This document shows, piece by piece, positions 32,067-39,191 of a stretch of 39,191 nucleotides of DNA. Where the stretch lies: contig CAZDZY010000015.1 of assembly GCA_964510055.1 (NCBI GenBank), forward strand, positions 1 through 39,191. The letters run 5' to 3'. The position numbers and the translations under genes were made by a program. How positions within the stretch are numbered: position 1 is the stretch's first letter; every line of letters begins with the position of its first letter. This stretch comes from DTFZ01 sp964510055 (GTDB taxonomy: Bacteria; Bacillota; Clostridia; Christensenellales; SZUA-584). The notes beneath the pieces are model-generated. The model worked only from the letters and a program-made list of their open reading frames with translations. It searched no databases and had not been told where the DNA came from.

Positions 32067-33143
32067 TCAATATATATAAGGAATTATCTTATATTTCACT
32101 TTTCTGGTGTACTCATTCCAAAGCTCCCCGTATTTTGCCCTGCAGACTTTATCGTCGTCGGCCTGGCGGGAAAACATAAGGCCTATATAGTAAGCCGGAT
32201 ACAGCCACACCATCCAGACCCCGGGGTAGCCTATGGCAAGAGCTACGGCTACAGCCTGTATTATCTCTCCAAGGTAGTTTATGTGGCGGCTTGCTCCCCA
32301 ATAACCGCTTATAAGCAGGTTTTGTCTGCCATCGCTAAGAACTTCGGGCTTTATCCAGAGAAATTTTCTTTCAGGCGCAGTTTTAAAATAATACTTCTGC
32401 ATGTTCGCGCCGCGCGTAAACACCCAGCCGAAAAGGAAGAGCGCGCCAAAGCTTAATGTAAGCCATGCAGGTTTGCCGGGGCTCGGAAGATCGGCGGTAA
32501 ACCAAAGCGCGATGGAATAGAAATAAGGGTAGAACGCGAGACAGCCGAACCCTAATTTGAACCCTACGCGTTCGGCGATAAAATCGTATGTCCACAAGTG
32601 GACTTTTTCGAATATAAGATAATCGAAGCAAAACCATGTCAGCATTGCGCAGCCCAATAGAAAACCATAGTTTGGATATACATGATTAGCCATATGATAC
32701 GCCGCGAAAGAAAGTACGTTCAGTTGAAGCATAACGGCGCCGATAAGATAAAACCACAGCTTCGCGTCTATAAGGCCGTTTTTCAGCTGCACATCTTTCG
32801 CCCTGCCGAACCAAAGATCGGCAAAGAAAGACCTGCCGGTGGACGGATATTTTAAAACGATGTAAAAAGAAAATACCAATCCGATAACACACGCGCCGAT
32901 AAGGCCGTACCATCGGGTATCGTAAAGCCACGTATATGGAACTATATCAAAATACCCAAGCAAAAACCAAATCAGGATGCTTGTTATCAGAACGAGTTTC
33001 CCATTGATCCTGTAATTCATCTTTTTCCATGTGATTTCGTTTCTTACATATCCCTTTATTTTTTTGACCGGGATGATGACGTGTAAAAGAGTTATGATTG
33101 CATATGCGGCTAATGGGGTGATCAAACCTAAAAACAGCTTCAT
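32067..33143 (-). CDS. ERG4/ERG24-family sterol reductase homologue
   Basis: This polytopic membrane enzyme of 358 residues has about nine hydrophobic segments. The C-terminal signature is clear: LISGYWGASRHINYLGE, then FSRQADDDKVCRAKYGELWNEYTRKVKYKIIPYIY, the two motifs of delta-14/delta-24(28)/delta-7 sterol reductases that use NADPH. The mid-region WFGRAKDVQLKNGLIDAKLWFYLIG also fits (ERG24-like). Bacterial members are uncommon; a few are known. It is translated from an ATG overlapping the SDR stop (ATGA), so the two form one unit. The natural substrate could be host or dietary sterols, bile-acid-like steroids or a bacterial isoprenoid; this cannot be read. Confidence in the family is high and in the substrate low. 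Confidence 0.85.
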   Translation of the reverse strand: MKLFLGLITPLAAYAIITLLHVIIPVKKIKGYVRNEITWKKMNYRINGKLVLITSILIWFLLGYFDIVPYTWLYDTRWYGLIGACVIGLVFSFYIVLKYPSTGRSFFADLWFGRAKDVQLKNGLIDAKLWFYLIGAVMLQLNVLSFAAYHMANHVYPNYGFLLGCAMLTWFCFDYLIFEKVHLWTYDFIAERVGFKLGFGCLAFYPYFYSIALWFTADLPSPGKPAWLTLSFGALFLFGWVFTRGANMQKYYFKTAPERKFLWIKPEVLSDGRQNLLISGYWGASRHINYLGEIIQAVAVALAIGYPGVWMVWLYPAYYIGLMFSRQADDDKVCRAKYGELWNEYTRKVKYKIIPYIY

Positions 33144-33928
33144 GATAGACCTCCGGTATTTTTAGACATTATTTTAATCGCGGCTTTTCTGCTCAGTAAC
33201 CGCATTAGTACAAAGCGGCCGATCTTATTAATAGCTCCGGGGATTATGATCGGGCCTTTCCCCAAAGCGTTCAGCGTTCGTTCTGCGACTTCACCCGCTT
33301 CCATCGTTCCGGGCGCCGGTTTGGTCTTCTCAGCCTTCTGATAGCCGGGAGTGAGTATCGCGCCGGCACAGCAGGCGATCACGTCGATACCGTGCGGCTT
33401 CAGCTCTTTCCAAAGGCCTTCGGCCAAGATGGCGTTAAATGATTTTGTTGCCGCGTAAGCCGCGAGGTTCGGGCTGCCCTGCGCACCGGCAAGAGATGAC
33501 ATAAGCACGATGCCCCCGCGTCTTTGCTTTATCATCGATCCGGATAAAAGCTTTGTGAGCAGCAGCGGCGCTTTTACATTTACAGCCGCTGCAAGAGCCA
33601 GATGGTCTTCGTCCGTATTCTCGAATAAGCCGATCGGAGCGAACGCGGCGTTGTAAACAAGCAGGCCGATCGTAACTTTAAGATCAGATATCAGTTTTTT
33701 CACATTTTCGTAATCCGCCATATCAGCCGCAATGGATATCACATCGATCTTATATTTTTCTTTAAGTTTGGCTGCCGCGCTTTTCAGCCGGTCTTCCCGT
33801 CGCGCAATCAAAATGAGGTCCGATCCCCGTCTCGCTATAGCCTCCGCAAAAGCGAAGCCCAGCCCGTCGGAGCCTCCGGCGACCAACGCATACTGCCCGT
33901 ATTTTTCTTTAAACTGTGCAATTTTCAT
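33140..33928 (-). CDS. Short-chain dehydrogenase/reductase, hydroxysteroid-dehydrogenase-like
   Basis: This soluble oxidoreductase of 262 residues has the cofactor loop VAGGSDGLGFAFAEAIA (about 16-32), an NNAG-like VYNAAFA, and the triad Ser144/145, Tyr158 and Lys162 (AAYAATKSF). ILIARREDRL suggests NADP. The branch recalls classical SDRs such as HSD17B12-like or acyl-CoA ketoreductases. Coupled to the ERG24-type reductase by ATGA overlap, it may reduce or oxidise a hydroxyl of the same ring system (inference). The ribosome site is AGGGG nine bases from the ATG. Confidence 0.9.
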   Translation of the reverse strand: MKIAQFKEKYGQYALVAGGSDGLGFAFAEAIARRGSDLILIARREDRLKSAAAKLKEKYKIDVISIAADMADYENVKKLISDLKVTIGLLVYNAAFAPIGLFENTDEDHLALAAAVNVKAPLLLTKLLSGSMIKQRRGGIVLMSSLAGAQGSPNLAAYAATKSFNAILAEGLWKELKPHGIDVIACCAGAILTPGYQKAEKTKPAPGTMEAGEVAERTLNALGKGPIIIPGAINKIGRFVLMRLLSRKAAIKIMSKNTGGLS

Positions 33929-34026
33929 AAGGGTTACCCCTATATATAAATCTTTACGCAGTCAGCCGTTCTGATCGATCCGTCTGATGATCAATGAAAA
34001 TACTTCCGCCTGTTAATGGATATAAA

Positions 34027-34055
34027 TCGATAACCGTTTCCGGTCTGTAAGTCAA
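34027..34055 (-). promoter_or_regulatory. Candidate promoter of the SDR/sterol-reductase operon
   Basis: On the minus strand -35 TTGACT (34050-34055) and -10 TATCGA (34027-34032) are 17 bases apart. A second, stronger -10 TATAAT lies at 34127-34132, with TTGTGA 15 bases before it. Which is used cannot be told. Confidence 0.4.
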
Positions 34056-34091
34056 TACAATAGTTTTCTGATTGGATATATGTTACTTTTA

Positions 34092-34114
34092 TAATAACCC
34101 CACATGGGTCATTA
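34092..34114. promoter_or_regulatory. Operator-like dyad upstream of the SDR gene
   Basis: Nine-base arms TAATAACCC and GGGTCATTA, with one mismatch and five bases between, sit just downstream of the TATAAT at 34127-34132 and upstream of the second promoter. The size fits a TetR-type repressor site. No such regulator is in the window. Confidence 0.4.
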
Positions 34115-34179
34115 ATAATATTTAGTATTATAACACATTTATGCTAATCACAAGCCGATTTTTATCATTCCCGGATCCG

Positions 34180-34836
34180 TCATTTTGCCAGCATCACGAT
34201 ACCCCAGACTATAAGGAACTCGGCAAAGATATACGTGAGCATGACGAGAAAATGATTTTTCCAAACGGAGTCTTTCTTGAAGCGGACAAAGAACAGGATA
34301 GAGTCCGAAGCAAAGAACAGCATGGCGCCGATAAATGTAACAGCGGCAGCAACGCAAGGTACCGAAAGTAACTGATAAAAGGCAAAGCAATTCATTGCTC
34401 CGTTTACCAGCAGATAGAAGAACATCGGAAAGAACATCATTTTCGGCAAATGCGGCTTCAGGCCTCTGAAAATAAACAAAACCGCGGTAAAATATACCGC
34501 CGCTGCAATAACAATAATCCATATAGGGATCCTCTGGAAGGCCACATTGGGGTAATAAACCAGCGTAAAGAACATATGCGACAGCATAAAGCTTACGCCG
34601 CCTGCGGTGAACCACTTTATCCCGTGCGGGATAAGCAGCATATCACCCAGCCAACTCATAAGCAGCGCCGCAACGACGATCCACTGCACGGGAGAAGCGC
34701 TATAGCAATACCAGCCCAGCAGGGAGAGAAGAATGAAGCCCTTTGACCAGGCGCGGAGCTTCCGGTCGTTGATATAGCTGCCGTACAGGTGCAGGGCGCT
34801 CACAATAATGAATATAGCAAGAAATACATACTTCAT
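34180..34836 (-). CDS. Lysoplasmalogenase-like membrane protein (YhhN/TMEM86 family)
   Basis: This membrane protein of 218 residues has about eight hydrophobic segments. WLGDMLLIPHGIKWFTAGGVSFMLSHMFFTLVYY and the later FIGAMLFFASDSILFF carry the spaced acidic residues and histidine that mark the YhhN family, whose animal members cleave the vinyl-ether bond of lysoplasmalogens. Clostridia do contain plasmalogens. I choose ATG 34836 (GGAG upstream) over the in-frame TTG five codons earlier. It is divergent from the lipid kinase gene, in a group of lipid-related genes. Confidence 0.88.
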   Translation of the reverse strand: MKYVFLAIFIIVSALHLYGSYINDRKLRAWSKGFILLSLLGWYCYSASPVQWIVVAALLMSWLGDMLLIPHGIKWFTAGGVSFMLSHMFFTLVYYPNVAFQRIPIWIIVIAAAVYFTAVLFIFRGLKPHLPKMMFFPMFFYLLVNGAMNCFAFYQLLSVPCVAAAVTFIGAMLFFASDSILFFVRFKKDSVWKNHFLVMLTYIFAEFLIVWGIVMLAK

Positions 34837-35007
34837 AAGCTGCAACTCCAATTATTTATTGCTGATATTAAGATACCATATGCCCCAAAATATCTCAATG
34901 GCAAAAACCCCGCTGTTATGCTGTTTTCGTAGAAAAAGCCGGGGCTTTGTGATATAGTAAATAACAACATTCAGTATACGCTGAATCATTTGGGAAGGGG
35001 AGATTTT

Positions 35008-35922
35008 ATGAAGTTCATTTTTGTTGTGAACCCTTTTGCGGGAGCCGGAGGTACGGAAGATAAGATCCGCTCAGCCATTGCCCGACTTCCCGAGAAAGAC
35101 GACTGCGAGATCTACGTAACCAAGGCGCCCGGGGACGCGACAGAGTTTGTCCGCAGTACCTGTAAGAAACATGCGAAAGAGCGGCTGCGTTTTATCGCCT
35201 GCGGCGGTGACGGCACTATAAACGAGGTGTTCTCCGGCGCGGTCGGTGCGGATAACGTGTCTTTAACCTGCTATCCCTGCGGCAGCGGAAACGATTTTGT
35301 GAAATGCTTCGGCGGCGCTGAGGCCTTCCTTGATGTTGCCGCACTGATCCGTGCGCCCGAACAGAAGCTGGACGTGCTCAAAGTGGGAGACAGATACAGC
35401 ATAAACGTCACCAACTTCGGCTTTGATACCACTGTCGCCATAACTGTCAATAAAGAGCGGGAAAAGACCGGGCATGGCAGTAAAAGCGCATATACAAGGG
35501 GCATTGTCATTGCGCTGATAAAGAGCATGAAGACTAAATGCAAGGTCTGGGCTGACGGCGAACTGCTGAATCCCGACGGCAAAATACTGTTGTGTACGGC
35601 AGCAAACGGCCAGTATGTAGGCGGTTCTTTCAAGTGCGCCCCCAAAGCCCGCACCGACGACGGTTTTGTTGAGGTCTGCATTGTCAAACCGATCTCCCGC
35701 ATTCGCTTTTTCCGTACCATTAAGCCGTATACGAATGGCGAGCACATAGACAGCGAGGGTATGAAAGATATAGTGATATACCGCAGGGCCAAAAAGGTCA
35801 GCGTGGAAGCGCCGGAAGGCTTTGCCTATTCCCTTGACGGCGAGATCATCCATGAAAATAAGTTTACCGTCGGTATAGTAGAAAAAGCCCTGCGTTTTGC
35901 CGCTCCGGAGAAAAGGGCATAA
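35008..35922 (+). CDS. Diacylglycerol kinase-type lipid kinase (YegS/DagK-like)
   Basis: This cytoplasmic lipid kinase of 304 residues has a catalytic N-domain with VVNPFAGAGG, the nucleotide loop CGGDGTINEVFSG (about 65-77) and GSGNDFVKCFGG (about 92-103), and a beta-sandwich C-domain (from about 120) with FGFDTTVA. Relatives phosphorylate diacylglycerol to recycle it into phospholipid. The length is normal. ATG 35008 has AAGGGGAG seven bases upstream; the in-frame codon 18 bases earlier is less likely. A terminator follows, so it is monocistronic. Confidence 0.93.
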   Translation: MKFIFVVNPFAGAGGTEDKIRSAIARLPEKDDCEIYVTKAPGDATEFVRSTCKKHAKERLRFIACGGDGTINEVFSGAVGADNVSLTCYPCGSGNDFVKCFGGAEAFLDVAALIRAPEQKLDVLKVGDRYSINVTNFGFDTTVAITVNKEREKTGHGSKSAYTRGIVIALIKSMKTKCKVWADGELLNPDGKILLCTAANGQYVGGSFKCAPKARTDDGFVEVCIVKPISRIRFFRTIKPYTNGEHIDSEGMKDIVIYRRAKKVSVEAPEGFAYSLDGEIIHENKFTVGIVEKALRFAAPEKRA

Positions 35923-35946
35923 GGCAGGCACCGGAAAAGTAAGCCT

Positions 35947-35980
35947 GATACATCTCAACGATTCGTTGAGATGTATTTTT
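35947..35980 (+). terminator. Terminator after the lipid kinase gene
   Basis: Perfect arms ATACATCTCAACG and CGTTGAGATGTAT with a 3-base loop are followed by TTTTTT. It is a classic intrinsic terminator, 25 bases past the stop. Confidence 0.9.
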
Positions 35981-36020
35981 TATACAATTATCGTTTACTT
36001 CCTTGCCCGCTTTCGAATAT

Positions 36021-36063
36021 TATTTAAGGCAGGCTGCTTTATAGTAATGGCCTGCCTTAAATA
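36021..36063. repeat. Perfect 14-base inverted repeat, role unknown
   Basis: Arms TATTTAAGGCAGGC and GCCTGCCTTAAATA enclose 15 bases between the lipid kinase terminator and the cyclophilin gene. No T-run follows on either strand, so it is not a clear terminator. It could be a leader structure, a second terminator for the minus-strand gene or a small mobile remnant. Confidence 0.5.
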
Positions 36064-36152
36064 ATACCTTCTAAGAGAATATAACTCTTCCCGTGTATGT
36101 CTATAAATACGATCTTAACATCCCGGGAGCTCTGTGAGTGCAGGAATACCCG

Positions 36153-36758
36153 TCAATCAATGATCTTAATGGATGTGATAACAGGCTGGTCTTTCTTCTC
36201 TACCGTTCCGTTGTCATCCACTACAGGCGTATCAGCGCATATCCTGTCGACAATGTCCATTCCGTCAGTAACATGACCGAAAGCCGCATATTGGCCGTCC
36301 AGAAAAGTGCTGTCTTCATGAACAATAAAAAACTGAGAGCTCGCGCTGTCATAGTCCCGAGATCGCGCCATTGAGATGGCGCCCCTTGTGTGAGACAGGG
36401 GGTTCTCCACGCCGTTTAAAGAAAACTCGCCTTTTATCGTTTTACCTGAGCCGCCTGTCCCGGTGCCCTCGGGATCTCCCCCTTGTATCATGAATCCGGA
36501 CATGATCCTGTGAAAAGTAAGCCCGTCATAGAAGCCGTCCTTTACCAGGCTTAAAAAGTTGTTTACCGTGATCGGCGCGATTTTTCCATCAAGTTCTACG
36601 GTAATAGTTCCATAGTTTTTCACGTCTATGGCTACATGAACGATCTCATATTGTTGTGGCTCAGCCTCGCCGGATTGTTGTGCCGGTCCGTTGGAATTTG
36701 CGCACCCGGCCGACAATATAAATAATATACAAAGCACCGCACATATGGATTTTTTCAT
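36153..36758 (-). CDS. Peptidyl-prolyl cis-trans isomerase lipoprotein (cyclophilin type)
   Basis: This surface foldase of 201 residues has a signal peptide and lipobox LSAGC, with Cys19 as the lipid site, and then a Gln/Glu/Ala-rich linker. The cyclophilin core has LTFHRIMSGFMIQGGDPEGTGTGG with the catalytic Arg and Phe pair, GAISMARS, SSQFFIVHED and LDGQYAAFGHV. It helps exported proteins fold outside the membrane. I use ATG 36758 (AGGAGGAAG upstream) over an in-frame start 17 codons earlier that has no signal features. Confidence 0.95.
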   Translation of the reverse strand: MKKSICAVLCILFILSAGCANSNGPAQQSGEAEPQQYEIVHVAIDVKNYGTITVELDGKIAPITVNNFLSLVKDGFYDGLTFHRIMSGFMIQGGDPEGTGTGGSGKTIKGEFSLNGVENPLSHTRGAISMARSRDYDSASSQFFIVHEDSTFLDGQYAAFGHVTDGMDIVDRICADTPVVDDNGTVEKKDQPVITSIKIID

Positions 36759-36995
36759 TGTTACTTCCTCCTGTTTAATTGCACCTTTGTTTGCATCGGG
36801 TTTTGCCAACCTCGTTAATTATTCCCCAGTCTATTATATCAAAGTTTTTGCATTTGTCTCGCTTTATGACAACCACACCTCAGTATAATTGCATAGTATC
36901 GATTTATTATAGCATTAAGGTTGTATTAATTAAGCAGGCTTTGATTTTTTGTGAAAATAAAATATAATTGAAAGGGCCCCTGATGTGAGGTGAAA

Positions 36996-37682
36996 ATGAA
37001 AGAAGTCGAGTTATACCAGCCGGTAAAAGACCTGCTGTTAAGTCTTGGCTATGATGTAATGGCAGAAGTGGCTCATATAGATGTAGTTGCAAAGAAGGAT
37101 TCAGAATGGGTAATCGTTGAGTTGAAAACCTCTTTCACACTCAAACTCCTTCTTCAGGCGACTCAACGTCAGAAGCTAACTGAAAAAGTATTTGTTGCTA
37201 TTCCGGCTCCCTCAGGAAGACAGCGCTTTTCAAAGGCTTTTAAAGAGTATGAGCATTTACTTAAAAGGCTGGAGTTGGGGCTTATACTTGTCCGCTTCAA
37301 GGAGAAACCTCTGGCTGAACTTATTTTTGAACCAAAAGAGTATTCCAGAAGCCGTATCTTGTCACGCAATAAGAAGAAGAGCGCTAAGGCTTTCAGCGAG
37401 GCTGAAGGCAGGCATTATGATTATAATGTCGGCGGCACAAATGGAAAGATCTTAACCGTTTATCGCGAGAAGGCGCTGCTGGCTGCTTCCTATCTGATCG
37501 AAAATGGTGAAATGAAAGTAAAAGAACTGCGGGATAAGACAGGTTATGAGAAAATTCAAACACTGCTTCATAATAATTATTACGGCTGGTTCGAAAAGAC
37601 CGACAGGGGAATATATAAACTCAGCTCGGCTGGCAAAGAGGCCCTGATTACTTACAGCGAGGTAGTAAAGGTCTTAAGGTAA
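36996..37682 (+). CDS. DUF2161-like protein with PD-(D/E)xK nuclease fold
   Basis: This is a soluble protein of 228 residues. An N-terminal PD-(D/E)xK element (HIDVVAKKDSEWVIVELKTSF, about 22-42) gives the Asp and Glu-x-Lys of the nuclease-like fold. The C-terminal 80 residues look like a winged helix (MKVKELRDKTGYEKIQTLLHNNYYGWFEKTDRGIYKLSSAG). I recall this architecture as DUF2161, annotated as a putative phosphodiesterase. The role is unknown; nucleic acid cleavage or binding is possible. I start at ATG 36996, with GAGGTG upstream, over the GTG six bases earlier. Confidence 0.8.
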   Translation: MKEVELYQPVKDLLLSLGYDVMAEVAHIDVVAKKDSEWVIVELKTSFTLKLLLQATQRQKLTEKVFVAIPAPSGRQRFSKAFKEYEHLLKRLELGLILVRFKEKPLAELIFEPKEYSRSRILSRNKKKSAKAFSEAEGRHYDYNVGGTNGKILTVYREKALLAASYLIENGEMKVKELRDKTGYEKIQTLLHNNYYGWFEKTDRGIYKLSSAGKEALITYSEVVKVLR

Positions 37683-37722
37683 TAACTGAATTAAGATATT
37701 GCACGAATAGATCAGCGTTTTC

Positions 37723-38460
37723 CTAATATTCGATACTCTCTAAAATGAGCCCGCAAGCCTCCGCCGTTATGCCGACATCGCTGCGCTGCTTTTGAAGAAG
37801 CAGGCCGGGAACGCTGTCCGGCCTGATTTCGCCGAGTCCGGCTCGAATCATCACGCCCACCATCCGGCGTACCATGTTGTGCAAAAATCCGTTGCCGCAT
37901 ATCCTTATTTGTATAAATCCATCGGTTTTTATGATTTCAATAGAGTATATTTCCCGCTCCATCGACTTGGTTTTGGACCTGGCGTTGGAAAACGCCGTGA
38001 AGTCGTGGGGACCCAAAAAATATGCTGCGGCTTTTCGCATGGCGTCGATATCCAGCTCCTGGCTTATGTGCATGCTGTACCTGCGCAGAAAGGGATCCCC
38101 ATGCTCCTCGTTACAGATCTGATACAGATAGGTCTTTTTCTTCGCGTTAAGGCGCGCGTGGAACCGTTCCGGCACTCGCTCCACCTTTATGACGCTGATA
38201 TCCTGCGGCAGGAACCGGTTCAGATAGCGTTTGATCTCGGCCTCATCTATTTCCTCTTTTATCTTGAAATTGGCGACCTGAAAATATGCGTGTACGCCCG
38301 CGTCGGTGCGGCTGCAGCCCGTTATCTCAACGCGCCTTTGCAGCATCTCAGTCAGTACATTCTCGATCTTGCCCTGTATCGTGCTGTCCGAATCGCCCAG
38401 CCGCTGCCAGCCTTTGTACCGCCCGCCGTCGTATTTAATGATAAGCTTATAGTTATTCAT
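37723..38460 (-). CDS. truA: tRNA pseudouridine synthase A
   Basis: This enzyme of 245 residues makes pseudouridine at positions 38-40 of tRNA anticodon arms. The catalytic Asp53 lies in TGCSRTDAGVHAYFQ, and the family motifs YDGGRYKGWQR, RFHARLNAKKKTYLYQI, DFTAFSNAR and NGFLHNMVRRMVG are present in order. The length is normal for a bacterial TruA. It converges on the DUF2161 gene with 40 bases between the stops and shows no terminator I would trust. Confidence 0.96.
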   Translation of the reverse strand: MNNYKLIIKYDGGRYKGWQRLGDSDSTIQGKIENVLTEMLQRRVEITGCSRTDAGVHAYFQVANFKIKEEIDEAEIKRYLNRFLPQDISVIKVERVPERFHARLNAKKKTYLYQICNEEHGDPFLRRYSMHISQELDIDAMRKAAAYFLGPHDFTAFSNARSKTKSMEREIYSIEIIKTDGFIQIRICGNGFLHNMVRRMVGVMIRAGLGEIRPDSVPGLLLQKQRSDVGITAEACGLILESIEY

Positions 38461-38549
38461 GCCGCTCCTTTATACGAATCATTATTCGTATATCGATTTT
38501 TACCCGCAGATAGACCTGAAACAATAATTATTTTACATATTAAAAATGC

Positions 38550-39191
38550 TCAGTTAATAATTTCGCCCTTGTTTTTAGCTAAATTTTCACGCCATTCGCG
38601 TCGCTCCATAGTTGTAAGTTTCGCCCACTCTGTTTCTTCACCAATAATTTTCAAAGGCTCTCGTGAGCGATAAGAACGTGTTAGGTTGCCCGGGAATTTT
38701 TTGTCAGTAACATTTGGATCGTTTTCAAATTCGCCTGTTGGTTCTATTATATAAACGCGCTCTCTTCCTTCTCCTTTTGCTAATGCTGCTGCAAGTCCTG
38801 CGCCATTAGCATTAGCAGTGAAATAAATGTGGTTCATTTTAAGCTCAGGCTTGTAATTTGAAATTCCACCCGGTGTCAGTAAATCACCAACCTGTAAATC
38901 TGCCTTTGTCCCATGATAAAATGGACCTTCATCAGAAGGTGCATCCTTATATAAATTTGCCAAATCATAATTTCTTTTCGCATTGTCAGTATCTCGCAAA
39001 TCCTCATATAATTGGGCAATGTTGGCATATAACGTAGAGTATGCACTCTTAACATTATCATCATTTATGTTTAGCGCACACTGTAAAGATGTTTCCATCC
39101 ATTTCAATTTTTCTGAAATACTTTTTTGCTGACGAGCTAAATGGAAAGCTGCAATAAATTTTTCATAATCATCTGTTGCTTCGTGCCATGC
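38550..39191 (-). CDS. arr: Rifamycin ADP-ribosyltransferase (Arr) fused to a TPR-like N-region, partial
   Basis: The C-terminal 130 residues are an Arr enzyme: GPFYHGTKADLQVGDLL with the conserved His, MNHIYFTANANGAGLAAALA, RVYIIEPTGEFENDPNVTDKKFPGNLTRSYRS and PLKIIGEETEWAKL. Arr transfers ADP-ribose from NAD+ to rifamycins and inactivates them. Upstream the frame stays open to the window edge (over 80 residues), with helical repeats (EATDDYEKFIAAFHLARQQ, SAYSTLYANIAQLYEDLRDTDNAKRNYDLAN) of TPR type. The start is outside the window. Standard Arr has about 140 residues, so this is a fusion. The gene is visibly more AT-rich than its neighbour truA, which hints at transfer. Confidence 0.88.
   Translation of the reverse strand, partial: AWHEATDDYEKFIAAFHLARQQKSISEKLKWMETSLQCALNINDDNVKSAYSTLYANIAQLYEDLRDTDNAKRNYDLANLYKDAPSDEGPFYHGTKADLQVGDLLTPGGISNYKPELKMNHIYFTANANGAGLAAALAKGEGRERVYIIEPTGEFENDPNVTDKKFPGNLTRSYRSREPLKIIGEETEWAKLTTMERREWRENLAKNKGEIIN

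Noticed and set aside
37792..38673. Open frame (293 codons) opposite truA
   Set aside because: TruA on the minus strand has all its motifs in order; this frame runs across the intergenic gap into the Arr gene and looks like a shadow.
1..39191. tRNA, rRNA, CRISPR arrays, insertion sequences, prophage
   Set aside because: I saw no cloverleaf, ribosomal, spacer-repeat, transposase or integrase sequence by reading; a program search could still find a short RNA.

Overview
This window looks like a draft-scaffold piece of a Clostridia-type (Bacillota) anaerobe. The evidence is the strong AGGAGG-type ribosome sites with frequent TTG/GTG starts, the split sodium-pumping oxaloacetate decarboxylase, a GEMM riboswitch, a WxL-type surface pair, a zinc-ribbon/acyltransferase pair and an Imm5-like gene. 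A run of ten Ns (7970-7979) shows it is an assembled scaffold, and a misplaced fragment of an aldose 1-epimerase gene sits beside the gap. Species cannot be named from the sequence alone.

Layout. (1) 1-9030: a quinone and electron-transfer block. On the minus strand, in transcription order, it holds a lipoprotein with two FMN-binding-like repeats (PplA-like), a UbiD decarboxylase, a UbiA prenyltransferase, and a TauABC/SsuABC-type ABC transporter (binding lipoprotein, ATPase, permease cut at the edge). Divergent from it are an NDH-2 with a membrane C-terminal half and a polyprenyl diphosphate synthase broken by the gap. The combination strongly resembles the Gram-positive flavin-based extracellular electron transfer (EET) locus known from Listeria, but has a UbiD decarboxylase and an ABC importer and shows no eetA, eetB or fmnB in this window. 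(2) 9042-11780: a VOC protein, then a WxL-interacting protein and a WxL-like surface protein, the latter behind a c-di-GMP-I type riboswitch. (3) 11780-16363: iron alcohol dehydrogenase and AraC regulator, divergent from a GH5 glycosidase (broken by one base) and a GH16 beta-glucanase lipoprotein. (4) 16409-23500: mostly single minus-strand genes: a hypothetical protein, MATE pump, RNase Z, GNAT, MFS pump, radical SAM protein, two small proteins including an Imm5-like one, and a secreted Cys-ending protein. (5) 24061-28095: a two-component system with direct repeats in its promoter, then an acyltransferase and zinc-ribbon membrane protein pair. (6) 28394-32017: divergent oxaloacetate decarboxylase operons, including a 48-residue gamma-like subunit that is easy to miss. 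(7) 32067-35922: lipid-related genes: an ERG24/ERG4-type sterol reductase homologue coupled to a short-chain dehydrogenase, a lysoplasmalogenase-like protein and a diacylglycerol kinase-type lipid kinase. (8) 36153-39191: a cyclophilin lipoprotein, a DUF2161 nuclease-fold protein, TruA, and a partial rifamycin ADP-ribosyltransferase fused behind a TPR-like region.

How it may work together: NDH-2 would pass electrons from NADH to a membrane quinone made by the prenyl synthase, UbiA and UbiD, and the lipoprotein would carry them outward on covalent flavins. The oxaloacetate decarboxylase would add a sodium gradient. The GH5/GH16 pair points to use of external beta-glucans, and the riboswitch ties surface protein production to cyclic di-GMP. 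The most interesting leads are the variant EET locus, the riboswitch-controlled WxL pair, the bacterial sterol-reductase/SDR operon and the TPR-Arr fusion.
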